Positions 1 through 12,300 of a DNA stretch of 64,000 nt are shown piece by piece. The notes under the pieces are model-generated. The model was not told where the DNA came from, made no database searches, and saw only the letters and a list, made by a program, of their open reading frames with translations. The DNA is taken from positions 2,418,001 through 2,482,000 of the forward strand of contig JAWNGF010000007.1 in assembly GCA_037039685.1 (NCBI GenBank). Direction: 5' to 3'. The stretch comes from Ceratobasidium sp. AG-K. Taxonomy: Eukaryota; Basidiomycota; Agaricomycetes; Cantharellales; Ceratobasidiaceae. Each line of letters begins with the position of its first letter. Position 1 is the stretch's first letter. Made by a program: the position numbers and the translations under genes.

Positions 1-1571
1 TCGCTTGGCAGGATTCAGAAGCCAGTTTTGTCGATCCCTCTACGTGGCATGATGAAGCCAAGTCTTTTAACTATCACTCCATAATTTAGTCCCGGTACGG
101 ATAACAGCTAGGTGTCCTTACTGGTAGGTAGCATAGAGTTATCGCTACAGCCGATAATTGATTTTTGTTTTGTTTTGAGCCGATATCTGAGCTACAGAGG
201 TCGAGAAGTAGACATTGAGGCCGTAGTAATGTGGTATAAAGGCCAGGTTGGTGGTTGGCAACTGGATGGAAGTGCGAGCAGTGAGTTCATACCACGTGAC
301 TCTTGGCTACCATCGTTTATTTGAATAGACCAACGGCACAGCAAGCCCGAGCGAGACGAACGTTTGACCCCAAATTGTTTACGTTTTATGGATTCTTTGA
401 GTAAACTGAGCTCAACTTTATACGTAACCCACGTTCCGGGACATACCAAATCTGTGAATAACACCACACCAATGCAAGGGCCTGGCAATTCACCCTCAGC
501 GATAGAATTCTGACCCGTAATTTGGTTTTATGCAGCCGCGTACGCGAGTGACAAAGTTTTAATGAGAGAGCTTATTTCGGTATGCGCGTCCAATCTGGTA
601 TTGTATTTGCATCTAGTTTGCGTCCGATGAGGCGCACGTCCCGTGTCAGTGTATTCAACATATCGACTGCAGGTGTTGTGGCCAGTTTTGTTTGGTATGA
701 TCCGCGGTCGCTACTGGATTAGATATAATACTACTCGAACTTGCATTCCACGACGAGCGATGTTACCCACAGGAAGCTCACATGCTTATTGCCGCGCTAT
801 TACCCAATGAACGTCGGTCCCTGGATCCAGCAATTACCGAGCCCCTAATACTTTAAACGCAGGGCGATAGGACGAAACCGAGTGTCTCCCGGAGGATGAT
901 GGAGATTTAAGCACCATGCCTGCTAGGTCAGCAATGGATCATTCTCCCAGGGAGTGCGGTGTCAGTCAATGGATGGGCAGTCGGAGGCCGACCAGATTAA
1001 ATTTACAATCGGGTTCGACTCGTCAAGCGTAAGTTTGGGCGAGGGGACAGTTCGCGCAAATGATCGAAAAGGAAAATCAGGTACTGTGGTCGCTGGATGT
1101 CAACGAAGCGCCGGCCTTTGACATTTTGACACAAGCGACGTGATGACAAATCACCCGGTGGGCTGTTCCCGACCACGGCTCACCTTGTACCGTTCGGCTA
1201 ACGAGTCTCCGCTGCCTATCCTGGACGGGCTGTAAACATGCCGGAGCGATCACGACACGCCCTGCTTCCATATTAGGAACTGCTCGATATCGGCTCCCAG
1301 GTACCAACATTCCAGGTTTTGAATGCGAGGTACTGTATGGCTGGATGTCGGCGACAGCGGACACGGAACAGAGTTACCGAGCGATTACTTTCCATGTTCG
1401 ATATCCAGATTCCCGATTGCGACCCAATGGGGCTTTTGACGTTTTCGCGCCACTGCGTAAGATATAAAAAGCGACCGCTGCGATCCTCTAACATCGTCAA
1501 CCAACGGTTTGCTACTTGGCCTACCCGACTCATCCACTTATCCCCACTACCAACATCTCCTTTCGTGCAAC
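1..1571. other. Intergenic, no gene seen
   Basis: Only short ORFs without recognisable domains. The last 110 bases hold the core promoter of the gene that starts at 1,572. A short stretch near 140-185 is unusually divergent from the matching part of the right-hand copy (several substitutions plus a net 4-nt length difference). Confidence 0.6.
1463..1470 (+). promoter_or_regulatory. TATA box of the 216-aa family gene
   Basis: TATAAAAA lies about 105 bases upstream of the ATG at 1,572. TATA-like elements sit at similar distances upstream of the other three intact family members (near 54,494, 42,289 and, on the minus strand, 32,053), so a core promoter is conserved with each copy. Confidence 0.55.
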
Positions 1572-2374
1572 ATGGCCTCTAAGACTTTGCATTTCTATGC
1601 ATATGGGCTCCAAAAGTAGGTTCATGTATCCAACTTCGTGCAGACTCTAACATGGAAGCCTTAGGGACACCACTGTGATGCTCATGTTCGAACCTCCCCA
1701 GACGTCCAAGCTGTTCCGTGACCAGTTCCCCGTCGTGTGGAGTTAGTCCTTGCTTTCACTTCGCTTACTACTCCTAACATTTAATTCAGAGGTCATCTCC
1801 TTCCGTGCCAAGGGCCATGCCAAGGCTTCCGTCAACTATGCTTCCCGCCTTGCATTCGGTTACGCCCAGACCGACCAGGACAATCTCGTCGACTCGGCTG
1901 CCTGGGTTGAAGTCAAGAGCGGCGACATCAGCAGCATTACCGGTGGACCCGGTCAAAAACGATTCGGTGATCTTGCAAAAGGAAGCGACACCAAGCTGCT
2001 TGTGTGCAAGAACAACACCGACAGCCGCGCTAATTTGAGCATCGGGTTCGTGAAGGGAGATGGGATCGACCAGCGCTATGAGCCTACGCTGGTATGGGCC
2101 GGAGTTGGGTCGAAATCGAACGTGACTGCTCAGTTCACTCCTACTCTGACTGCGTATGTGACTCGTGAATACAAAGGTTTGTCTCTTACACCGTAATGTA
2201 AAACTGGGAACTAACTATTAATTGTATGCAGCAACCGAGATGCTCCGTGGTGAGGTTGAGACTGACGCCATCTGGACCTGCAACCTCAATGAGCTCGATG
2301 ATGTTACTGGCTGGAACTTTATTGAAGATGACGCCTCTGGTGGTTTTAGCATTGAGCGCGCTGCCCGGGTCTGA
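1572..2374 (+). CDS. 216-aa protein of a local multicopy family, unknown function
   Basis: Four exons can be read: 1572-1615, 1665-1741, 1790-2176 and 2232-2374. All introns are GT-AG and 48-55 nt, and the phases agree, giving 216 residues that start MASKTLHFYAYGLQK and end at TGA 2,372. No signal peptide, membrane segment or known motif is visible. The composition suggests a soluble, mostly beta protein, which is inference only. Three other intact copies (31.2-32.0, 42.4-43.2 and 54.6-55.4 kb) share exon structure and most residues, including FRAKGHAKASVNY and the C-terminal DDVTGWNFIEDxASG region. Two broken fragments lie at 29.1-29.3 and 41.5 kb. I do not recognise the family. Confidence 0.8.
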
Positions 2375-3102
2375 GTGGGATGTAAGTGCTTGCTCGACGG
2401 TGTTTCCCTGGGGTTGTTCGGGGTTTGGTTTCATATGTAACTCTAGAGTGGTTTGCGCATTAATTTTCTTGCATTCTGGAACTCAGCCTAGACTCGAGTG
2501 TGGGGAAGCATGAGATTGTCGCCATCAGGGATACATTTTGCTCCTCCGAACCGACGCAAAATCAAGCGCTTTCCACTTTTACTCGGGTGCTAGTGGTGGT
2601 GGGAGGCTCAATATTACGACTTTACTGTTACAGTAATTGCCAAGCAAGAGAAAATTTTTGAACCCGATCTATGTCAGTTGGATTTTTCGCTTTTTTCGAT
2701 GCCTTGGGTGACTGCGATTCGCATATATGGATAAAGCTCATATATTTCCAAGCTTGGTCGCTGATATCAACGATGTCCAAGAATAACATTCTTTATTTAT
2801 ATCCTTAACAACCCAAAAGGTCCTTGTAACGTTACGTGTTGTCATCTTGAGTAATGTGATTTGAGGACACAGCATTGAGGCGACGCACCGCCTTCGGCAA
2901 AGCCTCTCGACCCTCATATGCTGCTCGGGGGGCAATCGTCGGTTCCATTGCTCTTTGGTCCCTCCCCCTTCCATACATTCTCGTTTCTTTTGCCACGGTT
3001 CCCCTCGTATGCGAATACTGTACACTCCTCCCCGCTCCTTTGCTTGAAATTAAACTCTCCTATTCCGTCACCTAACCTACTCCTTTCGACGGATCGGCTC
3101 TC
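2375..3102. other. Intergenic, no gene seen
   Basis: Terminator side of the 216-aa family gene and the upstream region of the gene at 3,103. The last 170 bases are pyrimidine-rich, as in many fungal promoters. No convincing coding region is seen. Confidence 0.5.
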
Positions 3103-5009
3103 ATGAAATCACAGCTTTCATCGTTGATTCGGCCAGTCGATTGCTTACGTTCTGCCAAAGTTAGGAATCAAGCCCGCGATGATTTTATTTCTGGATCTCT
3201 AGCCTCTTCAGCTGCCTTTCTTCGCGACTTATCTGATTGGACAAGTAGCCGTCAAAGGGGCGATCCCTGCTCCATGAAATTTCACATTGAATGGCAACAC
3301 CCCGACTGCAAGGTAATGAAGTGGTACGAAATGCAAACAAAGGGCTCCACCGGCTTTTCATCTATTCAACACTGGCGAAATCTCGACTCACAGTTCTACC
3401 ACGAATTTCTCATTATTCAACTCGATGATGGGGCCGCTTGCCGAGTAGAACGAATGGGAGATGGTTCGCGCACAGACGCAATTCGTCGGATAGGTTGCAC
3501 AGCCTACGACATCATCCAGTGGTTCTCGGCCGAGGACCATAGTAACAAACAATGGTCCCGGGGATCTGACGAAATGATAATCCAGGTGGACTTCCCCCGT
3601 TCTTTCGACCTGCTCGACGTACTAGCTATCTGTTACACTATGCAGAGAAAGTGCCCTCGAACTTCTGTTTACACGTTACAACGGTGCAATTGCTACTTTC
3701 TCTGCTACACTATTCTATCAGTGCTTACTCGTCGACTGGAGCTATGGGAGGCCCAGATCACGTCAAGTAAAGTATCAAACATATTTGGTAAAGTGCTCGA
3801 TCAGTTACCATATCTGGAGTCCCGAAATGCTATGGAGTATGTGCTACTTGAGGTTTGCCCACAGTTTGTTCCCGATGGCCCAGACCCACTCGGAGTTATC
3901 CTTGAGGCACTTCGATCGGATATCCCACACCGTGATGTTAGCGTCATGCGAGACGATGTCTCCATGATATTATGGCAAAAGAATCTTCACTTGGCCATCA
4001 GGAAATCGGTTCTAGAATGGGTACCCCCATTACTGTCCACTCGCCTAGACCTATTTTATGATCCCCTGGGCCTCATCTGCGACAAACCATTAGTCCCTCA
4101 GATCTCTTCGCTTGAACCCGTATTGTTGAAAGACCTCCGTAGACTCTCGACTGATGTCATGAAAACCGTGTTGGACCGGGACGCTGATCACTGGGAGTGG
4201 AGATACCGGACAATAAAACAAGAAAGCCGACCATCGCTAGCAATGCGAGCAGCTCTCGCTATAGCGAGGGCACGGCACCCTCGTGGGTTGATTTTTGCTG
4301 CGATGGAGTCGCTTGGCTGTAGAAAGAACAAAGTCGATGGTAGGTTTTGGCTACATACACAGCGTTGGTGCACTAAAACTAATCTAATGTGGCTTGCCAA
4401 ATAGCTTCGCGGATTCATCGATATCCCAACTTCCAGTTCCTGGGGTTCAAGCCTCTTAAGCGGCTAATTTGGGAAGTTGAACACCAACCTACGGTTGCTC
4501 TGGATTATGACTGGGAACTAGGTCTACTTGCATCGAACCATTGGATCGAAGGTCTCTTGCGCGCTCACTCTAAATTCTATCCGCCCGATGCACCCAGCCC
4601 CACAAAAACACTGGATAATGCGTTTTGGGGTAGTACCGTAGATTCTAGGTCTTGGCAGGACTGTTTCACACGTTTCGTGTACGAATCCATTGCCGAAAAC
4701 CTCAAATCTTCCCAGCATCACGTTGTGGTCCAGAGGGTAAGTATCGCATTTCATTATCACGCAATTCACGGTGGCTTATCACGTTCCATCCACGGATTTT
4801 TTATAAAGCACTCTCTCGGAAGAGTGCAGCTGAGCGTCGCGGATTTTCAAGAGCACATACATAATCGAATCCGAGCCCATGCAGCTAGGATTGAATTCTA
4901 CAAGCTTGCTGCAGCTCCGGCAGTTCAATCTGAGATCGAAGTAACGATGAGTGAAGTTTGGCGGGCGCTCCCTCATGGATTTGGAGCGATAGTGACACGG
5001 ATTAATTAA
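3103..5009 (+). CDS. Conserved Agaricomycete-type protein of unknown function, possible permuted papain-like fold
   Basis: Exon 3103-4339, a 65-nt intron 4340-4404 and exon 4405-5009 join in frame to give about 613 residues. A second GTAAGT...CAG segment (4737-4829, 93 nt) is also in frame, so removing it would give about 582 residues. The N-terminal third has a pattern seen in a widespread family of Agaricomycete hypothetical proteins: YHEFLIIQLDDG (His100), then RVERMGDG, a VDFPRSFDLLDVLAICY segment and TLQRCNCYFLCYTIL (Asn196-Cys197). A His followed about 95 residues later by an Asn-Cys pair recalls circularly permuted NlpC/P60 or LRAT-like enzymes. That link is my inference and no activity is established. 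The right-hand copy (56,136-58,042) differs by only a few residues. Confidence 0.72.
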
Positions 5010-6389
5010 TGGATACGCTAGATTATACATTAACATCTTTCTTTTTCTTCCCTATATTCTACTAATACGAAATGACCGTCCTGGTCCGTCCTTTATGAAA
5101 GAATCGCCCTCTTGTCGTCTTCTATTGTATCTCCAATCGCTGAATAATTACTGTACTTTAGTTATCAAACTTATAATTACATTGGGAGGTCGTTCAACGC
5201 GCATATAGTCAGTATTGAGCGACGCGGCGGATGTCCAAAGTATATGGACGACAAGTAATAGTGCTGGGGTACATATGCGCATCGCCTCGATGGAACAGCA
5301 GCAACGCTCAAGTGCTGTGGATATTGGTTAAGATAAATAAGTTTCTAATTGTTATATACCCTATGGCAACAAGGGAGTGAAAGTCTTCCCACATTTTGGA
5401 CTGATCCCAGCTGTGTTCCGCTCTCAGGGGGATTCGCCTGAGGATATCTGCCCCGAGTTCCATTTCGGGTTATCCGATAGAGCTGATGTCCCTCTTTCAA
5501 CCAAAATCACACCAAAAGTAGTCGGAATTAGTACATTTCGTTCCTATGAGCTTCGTACACGAACAGAGTGCTTGGAGCAAGATTTGAAGCTTTTTAGAGT
5601 TGTCCCGGATTTCATGTAAAATATCATGTATAATCATGCAGTATAGTTCACCTAGCTCCTAGAGTATGTGTTCTCGCGTACGCATCTGGTGAGTGTGCAT
5701 TATTTTCCCACCACGTAAATGACTAGTATCCTAGGGGACTCCAAAAACGAAAAGAGTTGGCTTGTCTGGTTAAAATATGCTTAAGAACTTGCCTCGGTGG
5801 GCAATGGTAGTCTAAAACTGAAGCAATATACCACGCATGGGAAAGCCAGGTCATTGAAAATGAGATTATTTTCCGATTAGCGGATTGCGCGACGAGATTA
5901 GCCTGGGATTGGAGATGAATTTCATATACCCAGTCCCTCACATACCCCCGTGGCTGCAGCCCTAGACCCCTTCTAAGAAGGCTGGTTTATGAGACTAGGG
6001 TTATGGAGGGCCAGACATAGCTGCCGACTCGGGGGTGTTATCTTGAGATACTGATATGAGCGTGAAGATTCTTTCAATACTTAGCGCACTTGGGTGAAAT
6101 AGCCTAGCTAGTGAGAAACAACCAGGCCTAAGATATCTACAACACAGGATCGGGGGGGGGGGGGGGCTTAACCATTAGAAGATGAAAATGCTACCCTCAC
6201 TGTCCAGTTGCCAACGAACAACACATGTTCTCTAAATGAACAAGGATCCTCTGACTGGGCAACATGTTATTGAGTACTACGGAGCATTTACAGAATATAC
6301 CCAATCTAGCATAGGTGACGTCGCGAAAACTAAAGATAAAGTTGCTGACTACTAGGGCGAGCAAATCTGACAAGCTACTGATTCGTGGC
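5010..6389. other. Intergenic; weak 80-codon ORF and a G run
   Basis: A plus-strand 80-codon ORF (5377-5619) is open in both duplicate copies, but the copies are too similar for this to count as evidence of selection. No domain is recognised. A G homopolymer is at 6152-6166. The rest is AT-rich sequence without supported genes. Confidence 0.4.
6152..6166. repeat. Poly-G tract, 15 G
   Basis: Uninterrupted run of 15 G. The matching tract of the right-hand copy has 20 G (59,185-59,204), so it is a length-variable homopolymer, or one whose assembled length is unreliable. Confidence 0.9.
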
Positions 6390-9300
6390 TCAATTGACCC
6401 AGCTCCTTGAGACTGAACTGCCTCCAAGGCCATTCAACCGTAAGCCATTGTGTTTAGTCAGCAAAGAATCAATATCCTACAGAAGCCAGATCAAAACACA
6501 GTCTTAACTAGTTGCCTAGAATATATGTCGTCTTACCGAAGCAGTGGACCTGGGATCATAGAGAGTAGTTGCGTCCATACATGTCATCTGTAGGTAGCAA
6601 TTAGCCGCGGTACAAGTTGATTAAAGACGTACTCACCTCCATAGTATAACCCAGCTAGTTAAGGCCAGAATGATAAGCGCTTCACGCAAAAATGAACACA
6701 AAATTACTCACAATTTGAGGCCCGGGGATCTTTATCACAATTCCGCCCGAAAACTCATGTACATGCGTAGTACCTCCAGTGCCTGACAGGAGGGCTTCTG
6801 GTGAAAAGCGGAAGCAAAGAATACCCATAGCGCCGCGCGCCTGCTTGAGTAATGCCCCTTTGGTAATTCCTCCCGAAAATGGGATCTTGATCAAAACATC
6901 CTTAGCAATTATACTGTCGAATTCAATATCTAAGTCAAAGTATAGGCGAACCGGGGAAGCACTCACAGTCCCACCGGGAAAGCAGGCATAGCGGACTCGC
7001 CGTCCTCGAAATTTCCCTCCACAATCAGCTCAGTCACGTCTTCTGGTTTCATAGCGCTGTTTGGCCAATTTGACCAACGCAGGGCATTAGCTAGTCGTAG
7101 AAATTGACTGGAGTGTCCCATAAACTCTGTATTCATCCATCCGCTACGATCAATCCTGACGACCATAGTTCGGAAGCCGACTTCGACAACGAGGCTCTGT
7201 GAAGACGTGTGGGGAGAACAGATGGGCGACGAGCTAAGCCATAAGCCAAAATCAGTGGGAGGCTTGGATGATTGTTGCCATGAGCTATTCGACACCACTG
7301 TAGAAAAATTGATGGCAGCCCAGCGAGAGTCGTCGTTGTAGGGAAGACGAACGTCAGAGATGCAGAGCTTGGAATCGTAAATGCGACGAGCGCCGGACAG
7401 CTCAGCGAAATTCAACCGAGATTCAATCGCCTCCAGTTCATATTGAAGTTCATTAACCTGCTCTTCGATTCGAGTTCGTTGTTGTAAGATTGAGTAGTCG
7501 AGGCGTGCGCTAGTTGCATTCGTCCTCAGGGCTGCGAGTACGCGGGTAGCAGCATACAGCTTCTGGGCGGTGGCTTGCAGAGTACGGAAATATTCGGCTG
7601 CGGAGTTCGATTCGCAATTTGTGATCTGTGGCAGAAGAATTTTCGGTTCAGAGGGGGCGTTCGAGGTAAACGTGGATTCCCCAAGGTTCATTGTCTGTAG
7701 TTTCAAAGTAGCGATCGTTGAAGCTGAAAACTCGGAGTTGAGATTCCGCTGAATTTCGTCACGTTCCTTGGCGAGAGCATTCACTTCTGCTTCTGCCTTC
7801 AGCAAGTCCTGGTCATTTGGAACGATCAACGCGGACAATTGCGCAGTAAGCCTGTCGAGACGACTTGATTTTTGTATCTTGAAAATCACCCTATCAGAAC
7901 GTATGTGGGCAGCGCCAACAATATCGCATACCATTTGGGCTTTGAGGGTGTCGACGTCATAGTTAACGTCTTCAGGTAAGTAGGAGCTCTCACTAGCTTC
8001 GCGCCTGTCTCTCAAAATTAGTTCCGTACCAAATGTGTCTAAGATATGGCAGCTTACCAATCAATCGGCTGCATTGTTACAGGTAGAGTGCTTCTCGACG
8101 CATACACCGAGCTTTGGCTAGATGCCTGGAACCTCGATTTGGCCGTGTATAAAACCTCAGCGGCAGTCTTGATCTCCAAGTATCCTAGTAACTCGTTCAT
8201 GGAGTGCATATGTCCACGAGCCAAGGCCTCTGTATAGCTGGCCAACGTGTGATCCCTCTGATGATTGAAATTATGTGCTGGGGAATGAATAGCGCAGCGA
8301 AATTCGTGTGGTGTACTAAGTGCTGCATTCTGTTCCAGTCGACATTGAGTACGCTCCCTATATGCGCTTGCTAGCTGCTGAGAGTGCTTGAGGCGAGTTG
8401 TTCTGCGAGACCCAACTGGCACGGATTCTTGGAAGCCGAACTGGGGATTCGGTTGAGGCATATATAGCGGGTTCCCGTGGTTTGCCACAGCAAGCTCAGC
8501 ATCGGAAACGGAATCACAAATGTCGGGGACGGAGGGCGTCATGGAACCGAAAGGGTGGTACGAGCCGGCTTCGTGGGATTGGGCAAGCAAATCAATATTT
8601 CGATGGCGATCCTCAGGGTTCCTCTCTACGCCGGTTGGATGGCTGACCGGGGGTGCGGCAGATATGAGGTGATAGTATGAGTCGTCACGAACATCTTCCA
8701 GTAAGTAGTTGCATATCTTCTCGCGCTGAGACCGTAAAGCACTTGCGACGTCCGATTTTGCGTTGGGAATAAGGTTGTCCAGAATCCGGCCATATACTTG
8801 CGACAATGATTTGCCGTTTGGCCCAGACACGATTTTTGCAACATCAAACAACTCGTCCGTCAGCTGGAACTCAGACTCGGTATCAGCAGCTAGGGCAAGT
8901 GATCTTCAGCAAAGTGGGAGAATTTCTTGTGATTTTTTCTCACCGTGAGAAAACCTTATTGGGTGATCAAGTTTGCCATTGTCCAGATCACGGGAGGGGA
9001 CCTGGAGGGAAAGATACCGGTTTCCAGAAGGCCTGATTACGTAGCTGAGGTGATTGTATAAAGTATCAAGGAACGATTGCCCGCCGACTTTAAGCTCAGA
9101 CTGGGATGGTTTAGCGGGCAACGAGAGGAGTGGATAATGGGACTGAGGGAGTTGCAAAGGAGGGATATTGCCTGCAACGCTCGGAAGAATGGAAACGTCT
9201 TGAGATACGAGTGCTTTGAATGGCCTGGGTGATTCGACACTCTCCTCGACAGGGCCCTTTGGGTTGGCTGGTCGAAGGTAAAGTCTTGGATCGAGGTTGA

Positions 9301-12300
9301 GTTCGGCAATCTGTTGCAGTTGGGGCTTCAACGTTGGAGTTGAGCCACTGCACGAGCCCGGCCTGAAATCTGGCTGAGGTTTCGATCTTGGCCCCTCCAC
9401 TTCTGACCGCGGGTGCCACGTCGATCCTGATGCTCGGTGAGGCGCTGGTTGCAAAACGTCCCCCGCAGCTGAAGGGCTTTGCGATCCCAACTCTGGTTCC
9501 GGCAGCGACTTGCACTTAGGTTTGGCAACCTCGGGACCCGGTGCAGATCCATTACTCCCCGATTTGGACCTAGGTTTCGATTCAGATTCTTGACAGCCGC
9601 CTGAGGTCGAAGAGTCATGCGAGTTGGCGTTGATGGCTCGGCTACCCGAGTTTGTGCCCTCTTTGTGTCCCTCGTGGTCCTCGCCGTCGTTTTGGAGATA
9701 AACCCTCCCCTGGGGGCCGGAGTCTGCATTGTGGCCATCATCAACCAGGTCGGTACCGCCTCGGCACGAGCCGGTATCTCCACTACTCGGGCCCTGATCA
9801 CCTGGGCCAACCACGTCCGACTCGCCGGCGCCTTTTGAGTTGAAATTGAGATTGGTTTTAGAACCGAGGCTTTCCTCGCATACATCTACGGGAGGGCACG
9901 AGCCAGTGCTCTCGGGACTTTGGCCTGACTTCAGATCGGGAGTGGAGCAGCATGGATTGGAAACCCTTGGGTCGCGTTCAGTTTGGGAGCTTGGCTTGGT
10001 TTGGCATTCAGGTTCCTTCTCACATTCGGTTCGAGCCTTGGGCTCGAATGGGATGGATGGTGGACACTTGCTCGTGAAATTATCATCAGGGGGCGCGTCT
10101 TGTTCTCCTAGATAATATTCGGGTCAGCCCATTACTGCAACGTTTCTAGATAATAGAAATCAAATACGTACTGTTAGACGACGAACCGTATTCATCAGTC
10201 TTTTTCCATTCATATTCGGTTTTCGTTTCTTGCGTTTCACATGTGGTTTGGCTTTCAGAGGCGGTAGACGTAGTCTCGCAGACGGTTTTGGTCCCTTTTT
10301 CGTCGAACCGATGGCACCAATCCGGGTATTCGCATCCTGAGATCGGGCAAGAGGACTGAGTCTTGGTTGATTCGGGTTTGCCACCACGTTCGGCGTTATA
10401 GTCAGATTTCGCCCCGCATTGTGGTGGAGAGCCGCACTCGGCTTTGGGTGAGCATCCCGGTTTCGGCTCACACTCGGCTTGGGGCGGGGATTTGATCTTT
10501 GTCCGATCTTTGGGTAGCAGTTCATCGTCTTGATGACACCAGTCGGGGTATTCGCATCCGGGAATCGGGCAGCGCAGGTTCGGCTTTCTCGATATACATT
10601 CACCACCGGTTTGAGAATCGCGATTAGACTTCGTCTCGCATGGCGGAGCTTCGCACTCGAATTTGGGAGGGCACGGTGTTTGCTTGCAGCTCCCCTGTGC
10701 CTGTGGTTCGGCTGGATTTTGACCTTCAGGCAACAGTTCTCCATCTTGATGACACCAATTAGGATATTCGCACCCAGGGATTGGGCAACGTGGGTTGGGC
10801 TTGATAAATGACGGCTCGTTGGTATCGCAAGTGGGTCTAGGTGGACAATTGACTCGCTGATCGCACTCAGATTTCGGTGGGTATTTGGGAGGACAGCATT
10901 CAGGTTTAGGCCGGCATTCTGTCTCGGTCCGGAATTCCGCATTCTTGACCTCGGCGCTGGATGTAAGTTTAGTCTCGGATTGAGATTTGGTCGCGACTTG
11001 GTCCTCAAATTCGGTGGTGCTCCCGGTATCTGTCTTCTCGATAGCTTCCCCACAGGCACCAGGGAATTGATGCCCACCCGAGCCCTCCGATACATGCTTC
11101 CCGTCTACTCCAGTCCCATCGACGAAATCTCCCAGGTGAATATTTCCAGACCCAGATATAGACCAGTGTCCGCTCAGTGGCCTTCGAGTCGGGTGCATCG
11201 AGGGCGACCTAGCCCGAACGATAATTGGACTTGGCTGAAACCCGGTAGAGGCGGGCTCTCCAGCTGGGAGGTCGGAGTGAATGGTCATAGTCATCCAAGA
11301 CCCAGTTTGAGTAAATTCGTGAGTTGAACGCGCCCGAAAGGTAGTCACAATCGTTTCGGAATGCGAATTCATAGAACTATTCGAGTGGTGCGTGCTAGGA
11401 CTGGAGGTATGGGTTTGCGTAATGGCAGTTTCTATGTGTGAGGTCGTTCCAGAAAACCCAGAAGATTGGCGGCCTTCGCCGGAAACGGCAGTTACATCGG
11501 TTGAGTGGGCCTGAACGTCCGTACTGGGAGAGGAGCCGGCAATATTTTTGGGCCGCGGGTTGGATGCTGGCTCCGGATCGCACGGAGTTTTTGTCCCGGG
11601 TGTTGGACCCTTCTCGAGTTCGCCTGATTCTGACCCCGACTCTGTCTCAAATGGCGCTCCCGAATCGGATTCGGGTTCCGATTGCTCTTTTACGCTTGAG
11701 AGACGAGAGCTTGGTCGGGATTGGGGTATTGGCACCTGCACTAGCTCCGGTTCCGGCTCCGCGGTAGACCCAGATCCAGACGGCGATGATGACGAGGAAG
11801 ATGAGGATGACGAAGACGAAGACGATGAGGACGATGAAGAAGACGACCGCGACCTATTCTTTCGGCGAATATTGGATTCCTTGCCGGATGACTCTGAACG
11901 ATCATCCAGCCGTGGAGCGTCGGACGACCCGATTTCGGTGTTCGAGCCAGCATTGGCGACCGGATCCTTGTGGCATGGTTCACTATCGTCGCAAGATTTG
12001 GCAGACTCAACGTCATGAACTTCATCAACCGGATCCGCATCGTGATGACAGGGACGAGCGTCTCGGGGTCCAGGTTGCTTGTATTCCAAATCATCCTCGC
12101 TCGACTCGTGGTCACCATTGTGATTATAGTCAACTTCCGTTCCGCAGTGGATATCACCCTCTTGCACGATTGAATGGCCGCATGAACGAGCATCCTCATA
12201 CTCTTCCTGGGTGGTGCCTGAATCGGGGTGCTCGCAATTGGGAGTCGAGCAACCTGGATCGGTACTATTGAAGTCACATTCTGCTCCAGTCTCGGACTTG

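Larger units (their letters stand above)
1..10972. repeat. Segmental duplication, left copy
   Basis: Near-identical to 53,036-64,000 in the same orientation. The offset between copies steps from 53,035 to 53,031, 53,033, 53,038, 53,037 and 53,028 as small indels accumulate; otherwise only scattered substitutions are seen. The block contains a 216-aa family gene, a roughly 613-aa gene and the 3' two-thirds of a giant minus-strand gene. Homology is already present at the first base of the window, so the true left edge is probably outside it. Confidence 0.97.

Noticed and set aside
1005..1030. GGGTTCGACTCG as a tRNA T-arm
   Set aside because: No matching acceptor, D or anticodon stems could be found around it.
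5377..5619. 80-codon ORF conserved in both duplicates
   Set aside because: Conservation between copies this similar carries no information, and no domain or promoter context was found.
9617..10115. Plus-strand ORFs with plausible hydrophobic stretches opposite the giant gene
   Set aside because: The minus-strand frame spans the interval continuously with linked introns, and the plus-strand reading has no domain or splice context.
11548..12271. Plus-strand ORFs with long Asp/Glu runs or Met/Thr/Lys-rich sequence
   Set aside because: They are antisense shadows of the serine-codon run in the minus-strand giant gene, whose frame is supported by phase-consistent introns.
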